NCBI RefSeq assembly: GCF_000003815.2
Contig: NC_049983.1
Coordinates: forward strand, 4,473,638 to 4,537,637
Length of the DNA stretch: 64,000 nucleotides
Direction: 5' to 3'
Source: Branchiostoma floridae
Lineage: Eukaryota; Chordata; Leptocardii; Amphioxiformes; Branchiostomatidae
Positions 33,712 to 45,350 of the stretch are shown piece by piece. How positions within the stretch are numbered: the stretch's first letter is position 1; each line of letters starts with the position of its first letter. A program made the position numbers and the translations under genes. The notes under the pieces were generated by a model. It was not told where the DNA came from, made no database searches, and worked only from the letters and a program-made list of their open reading frames with translations.

Positions 33712-36700
33712 ATGGCGTCAGGCTACCCAGTCACACAACAGCCCGGGTATGGAGGTTACCCCCCTCAGGGACAAGGGTACCCACCCCCTCAGCAAGGGTA
33801 CCCCCCTGGCTATGGAGGACCACAGGTGGCTCAAGTCGCGGCGCCGCAGATGGCGGCAGGCCCGGGGCAGGTGTGGATGCAGGCCCCCCGTGCACCTGTA
33901 GGCTGTCCGCCAGGCTTGGAGTACCTGGCACAGGTACGTACAACTTGTGAGACGTTACAATGGGGAACTGGTGGTTGTTTCTGTACCTTATTCACCTTGT
34001 AGACAGACAGTAGGTACCCATCTGAGTAGTGAGGCTGTTATAACGTGGTCGAGGCACCTCCTCGTACACGGGACCCCTATTTTACGTCCCTTCAGAAAGA
34101 CGAATGCATGCAGCTCCAACCCGGGTGTCGTTCCTCGGTTTCAAATCGGGGTGTCACAGTTTACCAACTAGCAGACAACTATGAAGTTACTACCAATTGA
34201 GGTATATGCTAGGGACACCTTAAAGTTATGGCCATTTCCTTAAAATGCCCGTCACATATTATTTTTTGTCGAGTCATTTAGTGTTGACGGAAATCACTTT
34301 TTAGGTTCTATAAATGAATGCTGAATAATTCTCAAGGGACATAAGATATTTCTCGAACTAAGACAAGCCACCGTACCATTTGTTTATTATTGTGAATATA
34401 AATGAATAATTTCATTGCAATTTCTTCCCAAATGCAGACGATTTCTTCCCAGACGCGCATAAAACCTTGAGCGGTATATCATGTAACTCGTTGTCTAGTA
34501 CTAGTCCAAAGGCTGTCTCTAAATTCAAACTTATATTGGGTTTGACATTTGAGTCACTGAAAAACGAGGAAGCCACTTTCTCTGTGATTTGTTTATTTCG
34601 TTATAGAGTAGTTTTCTTTTTGTTTTGCCTGTAAATGCGCGGAGAAATGTAAGAAGAAAGCAATGACCTCGATGCAGCAGGTACTAGTATATGTATATGT
34701 GATGACACGTCAGGTTCCGTATTTCTGTAGCCTGAGGGTTGTGTACAACACGGGACCCGTCCGACTGCATCAATTATACATAGGCTGGGTGTGGTCGTTT
34801 AGCATATGAGTCAGGCCTTTCTCGGAAAGTTTAAAAGGGCGTGTTGTATCTTTTTGGCGCCAAACCTACAAATTAAAAAAATCTCCGTTTGTTTTGACAT
34901 CATTTGTAACTAATTTCCAACCTATCACGTCATTTTTTTACTCCTTATTGCTTTAACATGTGGAAAAAATCAACATATCGCGTAATTTTTTTCACCTCAA
35001 TTACTTTTTGTATAATTGCAATTGCAAATTCTTGCCCGAGGGCTAATTGCAACATTAACATGGCACATACGGAATACATACTAGTAGTAAACATTCATAA
35101 AATAAAAGACTTTGGTATAGATAACAATGGTGACAAGTGGAAACAAGTGACTATTCTAGCAATAATATGGACTGCTGAGAGCTACGATCTAAGTATTTGG
35201 GGCTTGACTTCTTTTCTGCCCTGGAAGCAGTGGAAGACGAAGTGTCCCACTGTATGAAAGCCCCTTGGTTACCCCCCCTCCCCCCCAGCGCACCCCCCCC
35301 CCCCCACGCACACACACACACATCCATTCAGTACACTAGGGTGGAAACCTAGCTGCGACCACGCTACCACCGAGCGATTTGAGAGTACTCAGCGAATTTC
35401 ATACAAAAAACGATCGCTATCAAGTAGGATGGGGCCAAATCAATTAAGCCGCGCAAAATTCACTAGTTTGATTCTCTCACGACTCAACGAAGTTGCCGAG
35501 TAATAAGCTGTACGTAAAAAAAGGTGGCGGATAGTCGGTATCGGCCCCCGTCCTAGTCTGATTATGTAAATGAACCCTCCTTAACTCCTCATATGAAATA
35601 ATAAATGTTGAAATCTTGACTACAGATCGACCAGTTGCTGGTAAAACAACAGGTGGAACTTCTGGAGGCCTTTGTTGGTATAGAAGGGAACAACAAGTAC
35701 AAGATCAAGAACTCCATGGGACAGAAGGTGTACTTCGCGGCGGAGAAGAACGACTGCTGCTCCCGCCAGTGCTGTGGGAACGTCCGGTCGTTTGAGATGA
35801 AGGTGTACGACAACAACAAACAGGAGGTCATCCACTTCAGCCGGCCGCTGCGATGTATGAACTGTTGGGCCGTCTGTTGTCTTCAGGTGGGGAAAATAAA
35901 AGAATGAATTTTCATCAGAGTAGTGTAGATAAGAGTAAAGTACAGTAGAGTAGAGTAGAATGGAGTAAACTGTAGAGTATAGAGTGATGTAGAGTAGAGT
36001 GTACGTACACGTAGACTCGGTAGAGTTATAATCGTAGAGTGGAGTGGAGTATAGAGTACAGTAGAATAGAGTAGAGTGATATTAGAGTAGACTGTATAGA
36101 GTAAAGTATTAAACGTAGCGTTGAATGTGCGTATACGTAGACTCGGTAGAGTACAGTAGAGTGAAGTATGAGTAGAATGGAGTAGAGTAGAGAAGAGTAT
36201 TGAGCAGAGCAGAGGAGATCATAGTAGTGTGTAGAGTAGCGTAAACTCGATAGAATAGAACAAAGTAGTAGTGCTGTGTACAGTAGAGCGGAGTACTTGA
36301 TAGAATAGAGTTGAATAAAAAAGATATTGTGTAGTAAACTATGCCAGCGCAGAGAAGATTAGTGTAGAGCAGAGCAGAGATGAATAGAGTTGAGTAGATA
36401 AAAGAGGCGCATAAAGCAGCATATGGTGGATTAGAGCAACGTAGAGTAGAAAAGAACAGCGTAGAGTAGATCGGCGTGGAGCAGAGCAGAGTAGAGTAGC
36501 GTAGAGCATGAATAGGTCCCAAACGTTAATGATTTGTCATATGCAATGTATTATGTTTGGAATCGTATTGCTAGCAGCGACACCTGTGGAATAATACAAG
36601 TTAGTATTTCCTATCATAGTTGTAAATAAAGAACTTTTATATCCAGTGATTCTCCAACCTGATGAAATTACTCACGGATAAACTTTGCGCTCCATCATAC

Positions 36701-37797
36701 CCTATGGTACAGCCTAAGTGATGCATGATCATGCATCACGCATGGCATGAGTTTCTACCATAGTCGTGTGAGTGTTACATCTCTGTTGTTGCCCCCTGCC
36801 TGTAGGAGTTGGAGGTGCAGGCCCCACCAGGCACCACGGTAGGGTGGGTGAAGCAGAGCTGGCACCCTTACCTGCCCAAGTTCACGGTGGAGGACGCCTC
36901 GGGACAGACCGTGCTGGTGATAGAAGGCCCGTGTCTCAGCTGCTCGTTCTGCGGAGATGTGGACTTCAAGGTTCTGTCAGCGGACGGAGATCAAAAGGCA
37001 CGTGGTTCCCTGTAATCCTAGCCCCTACGCAGGGACATCCAACGGCGAAACCGCCTGTCTGCATGTACCCTGCTTTCTCAACCGTCACCCTTAGTTCCTG
37101 ACCGCCCTGCTTATACATATTAATGAGCTTACCCTTATATATGCGAGACGCCTTTTGAAAAATGAAAGGCCGACAGGAACTAAGAGTGACGGTTGAGAAA
37201 GCAGGCCAGGGTACATCCAGACGGGCGGTTTCGCTGTTGGATGTCCCTGCGAAAGAGGATATTCCTTGTTAGGCTATCTTGATATGATATAATGGAAGAC
37301 ATCAGCATGCGTCAATTTGCGACCATTAAAAAATACTTCACTACCATACTACAGTTACACACAAATCACACAAAACAGCTTCAATATGAAGAACCAAGGA
37401 GCTTCATAAAAGCTCATCATATCAGGTGTTTGCTACACCGAGTATAAACCAATCCATCAAGCCGTTCTTGAATTATCTTGTTAACAGACAGAAAAACAGA
37501 AAGACGCACAGACAAATGTTACTGAAAATATAACCGCCATGAGTATTTCAAGGAGATAAAACGTTTCCTATGCTACAATGCTGACGTAATACCTATCCAC
37601 AGGTGGGGAAGATCTCCAAACAGTGGAGCGGGCTGCTGAAGGAGGCCTTCACAGACGCAGACAACCTCGGCATCGAGTTCCCCATGGACTTGGACGTGAA
37701 AGTCAAGGCTACGCTCCTGGGTGCGCTCTTCCTCATCGACTTCATGTTCTTCGAGCAGGTCGGAGACGATGAGCAGAGGTCGTCCATTCTGTTTTAG
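33712..37797 (+). CDS. PLSCR: Phospholipid scramblase, 4 exons, complete (289 aa)
   Basis: Exons: 33712-33933, 35626-35886, 36806-36997, 37603-37797 (TAG); all phase 0. Scramblases are Ca2+-responsive palmitoylated membrane proteins, also reported to enter the nucleus. Residues 1-60 are Pro/Gly/Gln/Tyr-rich with GYPP-type repeats, as in the family's SH3/WW-binding N-terminus. The scramblase core starts near residue 60 ([16 protein letters not shown]). A Cys cluster at 150-159 ([10 protein letters not shown]) matches the palmitoylation site. GKISKQW (227-233) is the nuclear-import-type segment, [12 protein letters not shown] (243-254) the EF-hand-like Ca2+ loop, and [15 protein letters not shown] (261-275) the C-terminal membrane helix. 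Length fits the family. Exon 3 has no GT donor at the expected place: AAG|GCACGT implies a GC-AG intron and gives the family-typical spacing between GDVDF and VGKISK. Which vertebrate paralogue it matches best is not resolved. Confidence 0.93.
35195..35330. repeat. Dispersed GGAAGCAGTGGAAGACGAA repeat and C/CA tract
   Basis: GGGGCTTGACTTCTTTTCTG and TGGAAGCAGTGGAAGACGAA recur in related form at about 7065-7100, 32805-32850 and 61405-61450. It is followed by a homopolymeric C tract and (CA)n at about 35275-35322. Intron 1 of the scramblase gene. Confidence 0.5.
35925..36510. repeat. Degenerate GTAGA minisatellite
   Basis: About 580 bases composed of diverged AGAGTA/GTAGA pentamer-like units, starting about 40 bases after scramblase exon 2. 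A 137-codon minus-strand open frame across it is a repeat by-product. Confidence 0.85.
37029..37250. mobile_element. MITE, ACATCCAACGGCGAAACCGCC family (copy 2)
   Basis: Ends GCAGGGACATCCAACGGCG and its complement CGCTGTTGGATGTCCCTGC are nearly perfect inverted repeats, and the interior also pairs (AACCGTCACCCTTAGTTCCT with AGGAACTAAGAGTGACGGTT). It begins about 30 bases beyond the unusual exon 3 donor of the scramblase gene. Confidence 0.85.
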
Positions 37798-37841
37798 AAT
37801 CTTTGTTTGGTGTCGTTGAAAAGATGCATCAGTCACGTATT

Positions 37842-37957
37842 GTCGACGACTGCCAGTGCGTCTTAATCACGGAGAGTGACCTAGTCTCGTGTTCTCTCGC
37901 GAGATCGAGAATAGGTCACTCTCCGTAATCAAGACGAACTATCAGTCGTCGAAAATT
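37842..37957. mobile_element. Short hairpin element downstream of the scramblase gene
   Basis: GTCTTAATCACGGAGAGTGACCTA pairs with TAGGTCACTCTCCGTAATCAAGAC, and the flanks GTCGACGACTG/CAGTCGTCGAAA extend the stem, giving roughly 45-bp arms. It lies 45 bases after the scramblase stop and could fall in its 3' UTR. Confidence 0.75.
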
Positions 37958-39810
37958 TGTAGGTATGTACCTTACCTTTAAAAACAGGCATTGCTTGAAG
38001 AAAATTTGGATTAACTTTGTTTGGTGTGCCATTACGTACTAGGACATGTGAAAAAGGCATTCTTGTTGCAAAACAAGAAAGCAACAAGAAAGGCAACATT
38101 TTTGCAAAAATGCAGAATGTTTTCCCTCTAGCCTTGTGTCAAGCTACTAGCATGCAATACTATACCATCAGGCTTGCCTCTAAGTAGTGTGACAGTGTAG
38201 ATGTTGAAATAAGAATTGAGGATATGAATGGGGGAGATCTGACGAGATAGACAGCCCAGTCTTTTCTGTAAACCTTTTCTGCTAGGAGGAAGAAAGAAAA
38301 GAATGCACCAGCATTTCTTCTTTGGGAAAACATAGATATAGAAGATCAAATTCTATATGACTTACGCAAATTGTTCACAAAATGGACCCCTGTCTACTAA
38401 TACGTCGTGGATATGACGTCAGTGCCATGTGGCTGCAACAACTGTTCGTAAGTGCCAGATAATCTGTGTCGCCCCCCGTCTCTTTTCGATGACGGACGGT
38501 TAGCTTGAATTTTCAATGCTTTCTTCACTCTTATGCAAGATGATCCGGCACCGAATCTAAGGATTTTGACTTGTTCTCAGTATTGGTCTTGTAAGCTTAG
38601 TATATACGTATTCATTCATACTAATGCAATTTACAAACATAGAATCTGATGTACTTTCATGCTACGTAGGCAAATATGTATATAGACTTGGACAGACAAA
38701 TCCGTCGACACATTCAGAAGTCAGAGAATCAGAGTACAGCAAGGTGAATTTAAAGACAAAATGAATAGATCACTTATTTACAGAAATAACTGTATTTTGT
38801 ATGGAGACCTTTTTAGTTCAGAATATAGTGCTAATAATACTAAATCATCTGTGGAAATCTTTTACAGTCGTGGTATAGGAGAATATTAGATTCTGAATCG
38901 AAGAGTTTTGTAACAATTTAACACAAGGTGTAAAAAATAAAGGTCGTGTTTTGGTGAAAAACGTAATGTTGTGTCAATTGCACAGAGAGAGATAGAGAGA
39001 GAAAGAGAGAGAGAGAGAGGGGGGGGGGGGCTATTTGAATGACAAAACATACAAATTAAAATACAAGATATCAGTCCGAACTGCCTCGTACAATGTACAG
39101 TACAGAAAAGCGCTTAAAAAGTCTCAAGGTAATCTTCTGTCTGCCTAATTGCGTAAGTCTTGAAATAATATCCTTTGCCAAGTAATTAACTGTGTAATTT
39201 AAGAATAAAAGTGCATGGCCAATGAGGTGGAAAATCAGAGTATTTATCCGATAGTAGTTCGGAGAAAGAAAGGAGGCAGTTGACCAGACAAAATATTGCC
39301 CACGTTTTGGCACGTAGACAGCACGTATTTGCACGTACGGCGGGTTGTTCCCATGGCTTACCGTATCAACCATACGGTGATTTACATCATTCATCATGCC
39401 TTGCAGAGGAGATAGGCGCCGCCAGGGGACTAATTATAAATGCCTATTGAGATTGTCTCAATTGGCATAACAGGATGTGCTGCCCCTACGGCTGATTAAA
39501 AAGCTATGAGATGATGATGATGAATAAGTAATGAAACAAATAATCATCGTATGGCCACAGCAAGTAAATTTTATATTTTTATTTATTTTCAAGCTAGACT
39601 CCATAAACGTCGTAACACGTTTTGAAGTGACAAAACGTGGCATTCATTCCAGAAAGACATGAACTAGTGTGTGGTACATCCCCGTAGAGGAAAAATAATT
39701 TTTTTCTAGAATCAGTCGAAGATTAATAAGTGCGTTGATGTTATCCATAAAATTTATGTGCTGTAGCCTATGCCACCGTAATTTCCATATTTTCTGCTTC
39801 TGTGCAAATG
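37958..39810. other. Intergenic, no gene seen
   Basis: Contains a phrase AAAGGCAACATTTTTGCAAAAATGCAG (about 38090) that recurs at about 28200-28310, an (AG)n tract running into poly-G at about 38985-39030, and a short ATGATGATGATGA tract near 39510. I found no phase-consistent exons. Confidence 0.5.
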
Positions 39811-39819
39811 TTTAAACCC

Positions 39820-39925
39820 CATTGGTCAGAAGTAGAGCGAAAGGACCAATCACAGCCTGTACAGAAACAGCTTAATTATATTATAAAAGATGGCGGTGGT
39901 CTCTTGACGGTTGATGTGTCCCTGT
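39820..39925 (+). promoter_or_regulatory. Candidate promoter: CCAAT boxes, TATA-like box, AAGATGGCGG
   Basis: ACCCCATTGGTC and AGGACCAATCACAGCC are CCAAT boxes in both orientations. They are followed by ATTATATTATAAAAG and then AAGATGGCGGTGG, a YY1-type element commonly just downstream of a start site. The ATG in that motif reads only five codons before a stop, so it would be 5' UTR. It could serve the tentative gene ending at 51733. Confidence 0.45.
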
Positions 39926-41020
39926 GTGAATTTGGGTAACAGTTAAGTACTTTTGGAAATTTCTATGTTATCTGTGACTGTCATTAACGGGAAGGATACG
40001 CAACAGATGAAGGAATAGATGTGGAAACTATTTTAGGAGATATCGTGTAGACTTATCCTAAAAATAAGGCGCGAAGCGACTTATGTGGAGTAACGTTAAC
40101 GTTACAATTTGTGCTGTTGCCTGTCATGACAGACAGTTGGCGCCCATATTTCCAAGCGAACTCCAGTCGGAGAACACACTGCCAAAAATACGTTATAGTA
40201 TTAGGATTCATTGATCAGTGAAGGTTGATTTGCCCTTGGTACGAGCTAAACTGTGTGTCGTGTGGCTTGCTTTAACGCCATATGTCGTTTCTTTGACGAT
40301 AGACAGTCGAGCACACACTGTAGACTTATTTCTTTTCATTGATCTTCCACAAATATTTCAACACCGTACGTAATTCTCAGAACGACTAGACCAGCTTTAG
40401 ATATAGCCGGAAAATATGCTGCTATTTATCCATCTGTATGGCAGTATTAGCACATTTTACAGTGTATTTACTACATTGTTTTGAAACTGCCCCCCTCCCC
40501 TGTCTACCAGTTCCAAAAGAGTTCGGAGACCTCATACCTCTTGAAATATATTTTTTAGATGTTGTGCAAATCAATGATGTCTTCAACATTTAAACGTATT
40601 TCGTGTATGGTGACATTGACATTTAACGAATATACACGAGAAAACACATTATGGCATTTTTGCACCAATTATGCAAATTAGGTCCTTATTTTCATAACTT
40701 TCTGTTCTGTTGCACCTGCCCTTAGATCTAAGAATACACATTAGCGGTTACCCTGGGGGCCATCCGAGAACGGGCAGCTTGGACAGTTTATTCGGTAGTC
40801 CAAGACAGTCATCAAGGCCCGCCGAGCTCCTATTAGGGCCCCGGGGAGTTTAAGCCCGATTAGGTCCACCTGCCCTAGGGTAGCGATAACTCCATTGGGC
40901 TTAAAGTCCCCCGGAGCGCTAATGTGAAGTCGGCGGGCTGACTGCCTTGGCTCTCCAAACAAAACTCGCTAGCTCCCTCGCTAGTTACCCTCGCTAGGTC
41001 CTGTCTGGCTCCCAGGGTAA

Positions 41021-42282
41021 TTAGGGGTTTGGGGTACCGGTATGGTGTACCGGTGTGACAGCGATTTCGCCCCCCTGTGATTTCGCCCCCCCCGGGGGGG
41101 AAATCACTAGGGATTTCGCCCCCCCGGGGGGAAATCACTAGGGATTTCGCCCTCCCCGGCTGGTGATTTCGCCCCCCTACCTTGCCCCCCTTTAGGGATT
41201 TCGCCCCCCCCCCCCCCCAAAAATGGGTTTACATGACATTTTAGAAGTTGATTGGTATAAATCACAAAATGCAGTTTGAGAATGATATAAGTACACGGGT
41301 TTGATACATAACTCCATTCATAGTATCAATATTAACGTAATTACATAGTAATAAGATAGTTGAACTTGTTTCAGACAAGGAGGGTTGGGTCCCTTGTATT
41401 CCCATTATTGCGTATACCTGAGTTTTGACATAAGATGTATTTCATTGTATTCACCTGTCCTCAAGCAACCTATATATCTCCAATATGAAGTCTCTACCAT
41501 GAAGTGACCACAAAAGAACTATGTAATGTCTTTATTGATTATGCAAATATTAGGTATTAATTAGAATAACGCACATTTTGGTATATGCACCTGGCCAAGG
41601 GATATCTTCACCTCCAACATGACTGTTTTTTCTAGTATTTAGGAACTGATGCATTTACCCGTGTTTCTTAAGACTGGTACTTTACCAGTGTTTGTGTAGC
41701 ATTTAGCAACAGCTATATCAACTTGCGCGTAGATAGTGTTTATAATGAGAAACTATTATTCACGTGTGTTTTTGTTAGTGCTTTGGAAATGTTTCCAGCA
41801 CAAGAAAGAAAACACTGTGACAAATTGAAAACATATAGCTGACGTATTCCGTACCATAGACGGTGTTGATTTATACGTTCGCAGTAGCACTGTTTTTATG
41901 CCACCTCAGCTGCAAAAAAAAAAAAATTGTCTTTTTCATTTCAATGTCATGTTTGCACCGAACAATATAGTATCGACTTTCGAGGTATGACATCTTACGG
42001 TACGGTAATAAGGTGCCATATAGGTACCAGGTAGCACACCATATACGTTACTCCCCAGGTGCAGTATAGTACCAGGTAGCGCACCTGTAATATGTAGTAA
42101 CCAGCTGCTCTTGGGGGGGGGGGCGAAAACGCTAAAGGGGGGCGAAAACGCTAGTGATCTCGCCCCCCGGGGGGGCGAGATCGCTGGGGGGGCGAGATCG
42201 CTGTCACACCGGTACAAAACCGTTTTTTCTTCTTGGACGGGTCCGGAAAAAATGTATTTTCTGTACCGGTACCCACCCCTAA
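41021..42282. mobile_element. GGGTACCGGTAC-family element with G/C-rich tandem blocks
   Basis: Left end TTAGGGGTTTGGGGTACCGG and right end GTACCGGTACCCACCCCTAA are inverted. At 41063-41218 and 42108-42205 the element carries tandem GATTTCGCCCCCC / GGGGGGCGAGATCGC blocks with long G or C runs. Related elements lie at 47369-47802, 59610-60060 and 62876-63280. The 41220-42100 interior has no coding exon that I can support. Confidence 0.55.
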
Positions 42283-43479
42283 TACACATGTTTGATGTTT
42301 TGAAGTCTTGTTATTAGAAAACACTGAAATTACAGAGTTTCCTAGGTGATGATGGAAATTTCCATAATTTATATATATCAATGTTTTTCTCTATCTAAAT
42401 TTTAAATGTTGTATCTTTGAATAATCCTATCATAGAAGGCTTTAGGTATATCATATTTATTATTGAACATGATTTGCATGATTATCCTCTAATAACATCA
42501 ATTACGTCAATCATCATGAATACTTTCTGCATACAAAAAACAGGTGCATTTTGCAGCTATTTGGAAGATTTCCAGTATGGGTGCAGGGCTCGAAATACAC
42601 TTTTCAGTCAACTTGCACCAGTGCAAGTTAAGCCAAAGGTAACTTGCACCAAAAGAAACTTACTTGCACAACCCAAAATAGTGAACTGTTAACCCTTTAT
42701 TCTTCTTCTGAAAATTTGCAAATATATGGGGATACATAAAGACCACATGTTTGGATATTTGTTTCCAAAGCGTATTTTATTTTGGATTTCAAATTGTACA
42801 ACAAATGTGAATTTAGGCTTAATTTAAGACAATTCAATGTCTACTACTTGATAAGATCAATAGATTTCTTCTGGACTCTTCGAGTGACTTCCATCACTAT
42901 TCTTAACCATCGCTAGAACAACTCAATACAAACACATATAACTGGAAAATCCAGTTGATCATATCAAAGTCACTAAATTGTATGCAAAATGTATTTACTC
43001 ATATGCAAATCAAGGTAAGACAACACCATAGGAATTATTAGCATTATAGAGATGGTTTTTTTTTTTTGTTTACCTGGATGTCTAACCAAGTTTAGAAATA
43101 AATAGAGTTCCACGAACACATACCTTTGCCAAATAAACCAGGTTTGTTATGTAGAATGATGTCTGTAGATATAAATTTGTCACTCATTACATTTTATTTT
43201 ATATGCCTGGAGTTGGTTCATAAAATTTTGCCATTGATTATACAAATTAGATCCATATTTACACTATTAATATCAAATTGTATCAAGCATCACTTAAGCT
43301 ATCAGCATACCAAAAATCATGATGATCCTTTCATTCTTGACTTATTCTCTTTCAAAGTCTGAAACAAAACCGGCATCTGCAGTTCAAGAAAAGACATTAT
43401 AGGGGACCCAAACATACACCACTTACTCTCTGCCATCTTTCTCAACTACATATGTGACAAGTTTGAAAGTCTTATCACG

Positions 43480-44110
43480 GAATGCAGTGGATCTATCGAC
43501 TTTCCTCATCAATTATGCAAATTAGCTATTAATTGGTATCTCATTATGTAAGTTTTTACTTAGGCTATCTACATACCAAAAATCATGACGATCCGTCAAC
43601 ACGTTCATATTTCCCATCAATTATGCAAATGAGATCAACATTTGCATAATTGATATGTATTGACAGTTCTTTTTCTCAGCTACAAATGTGACAAGTTTGA
43701 AAGTCCTATAATGGAATGCAGTAGATTTACAAACTTTCCTCATTAATTATGCAAATTAGCTGTCGATTTGCATAATTAGAATTCCATCATGTAAGTCTTC
43801 CCTTTGGCTATCTACATACCAAAAATCATGACGATCCGTCAACACATTCATATTTTCTCATTAATTATGCAAATGAGGTCAATTGCATAATTAATATGCG
43901 TTGATATTTTTCTCTTTCTCATCTAAATATGTGACAAGTTTGAAAGTCCTATCATGAAATGCAGTGGATTTATAAACTTTCCTCATTAATTATGCAAATT
44001 AGCTGTTGATTTGAATAATTAGTATTCCATTATGTACATTGTTACTTGGGCTATCTACATACCAAAAATCATGACGATCCTTCTACACGTTCCCGAGTTA
44101 TTCTCCTCCA
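43480..44110. repeat. Tandem repeats of about 240 bp with TTATGCAAAT boxes
   Basis: Two to three copies share CTACATACCAAAAATCATGA, ACGATCCGTCAACACGTTC, ATTATGCAAATGAGGTCAA and GTGACAAGTTTGAAAGTCC in fixed order. A partial earlier copy is near 43240-43380. Non-coding. Confidence 0.75.
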
Positions 44111-44299
44111 AAGTTTGAAAGGAAATCGGCGGCTGCAGTTCCAAACAAGCCGTTAGGGGGTCAAAACTTACAGCACTTACTCTCTGCCCCAAGGGCTATT
44201 TACCATTTAAACATCGCGACCACAACATGTCCAGAACATGAGATATAAAAAATTGAGTTTCTGCTGCAGTACCTTAGCAAGCCGCTATGAGCCCATATC

Positions 44300-44583
44300 N
44301 NNNNNNNNNNNNNNNNNNNNNNNNNNNNNNNNNNNNNNNNNNNNNNNNNNNNNNNNNNNNNNNNNNNNNNNNNNNNNNNNNNNNNNNNNNNNNNNNNNNN
44401 NNNNNNNNNNNNNNNNNNNNNNNNNNNNNNNNNNNNNNNNNNNNNNNNNNNNNNNNNNNNNNNNNNNNNNNNNNNNNNNNNNNNNNNNNNNNNNNNNNNN
44501 NNNNNNNNNNNNNNNNNNNNNNNNNNNNNNNNNNNNNNNNNNNNNNNNNNNNNNNNNNNNNNNNNNNNNNNNNNNNNNNNNNN
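44300..44583. other. Assembly gap (284 N)
   Basis: A 284-base run of N, probably an estimated-size gap, located in tandem-repeat sequence. Confidence 0.95.
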
Positions 44584-44699
44584 AAAGAGGTCAACACGAC
44601 TATGAACCAGACAATACGATTACAAGAAAATTGTTTATAGGGACAGTACATTAAACATGATGGGGTATATACATGCTATGTACACATAAGATTTAATAA

Positions 44700-45260
44700 T
44701 CTGTAGACCAAGAATAAGGGCAACTAGGGGGCCCAAACTTATGTTACTAACTCCTGAGCATAAGAGCTATCTAACACCCAAAATTCGTGACCATATCATG
44801 TTTAGAAGATGAGAAAACACACCCGGAAGTTGCGCTGCAGTACCAAGGGAAGCTGCTAGGGGGCCCATTATCGAACTCCCCCTTCGTTTCCCAGACCCCT
44901 ACCCACCCACCAAATACCAGCTGCATCCGTCGAAGTCTTCTCGAGTTATGCTGTCCGCAGACAAAAGTTTGCAATTAAACCGGCGCCTGCACTTCCATGA
45001 AAGCCACTAGGGGGCCCAAACTCGCAGCAATCACTCCCTGCTTTAAGGGCTCCCTAACGCTCAAAAATCACGACCGCAGCATGTCCGGAACGCGAGATAT
45101 CAAGCATGCAGGTCCCGCTGCAGTACCTTAGCAAGCCGCTAGGAGGCCCATTATCGAACTCGACCTTCGTCTTCCACACCCCTACCCACCCACCAAATAT
45201 CAGCTGCATCCATCGAATTCCTCTCGAGTTATGCTGCTCACAAACGGGGAGAACCACACC
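44700..45260. repeat. Two-unit repeat of about 300 bp
   Basis: Shared landmarks in order: GGGCTCCCTAAC-like, ATCACGACCGCAGCATGTCC, CGCTGCAGTACC, GGGCCCATTATCGAACTC, ACCCCTACCCACCCACCAAA, AGCTGCATCC and CTCGAGTTATGCTG. A related, diverged unit occurs at about 53700-53940. Open frames found here are not conserved between units. Confidence 0.7.
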
Positions 45261-45350
45261 ACCAAACCGAAAACATAACCTTAGCCATTCTGGCAAAGGT
45301 AACAAATTTAGGCTATTTTTTTATTCAGTGTTGTTTTCTTTTACCTTTCA

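Noticed and set aside
35589-35835. Minus-strand ORFs of 71-80 codons
   Set aside because: Antisense to scramblase exon 2, which has clear family motifs in sense.
36109-36522. 137-codon minus-strand ORF
   Set aside because: By-product of the GTAGA minisatellite.
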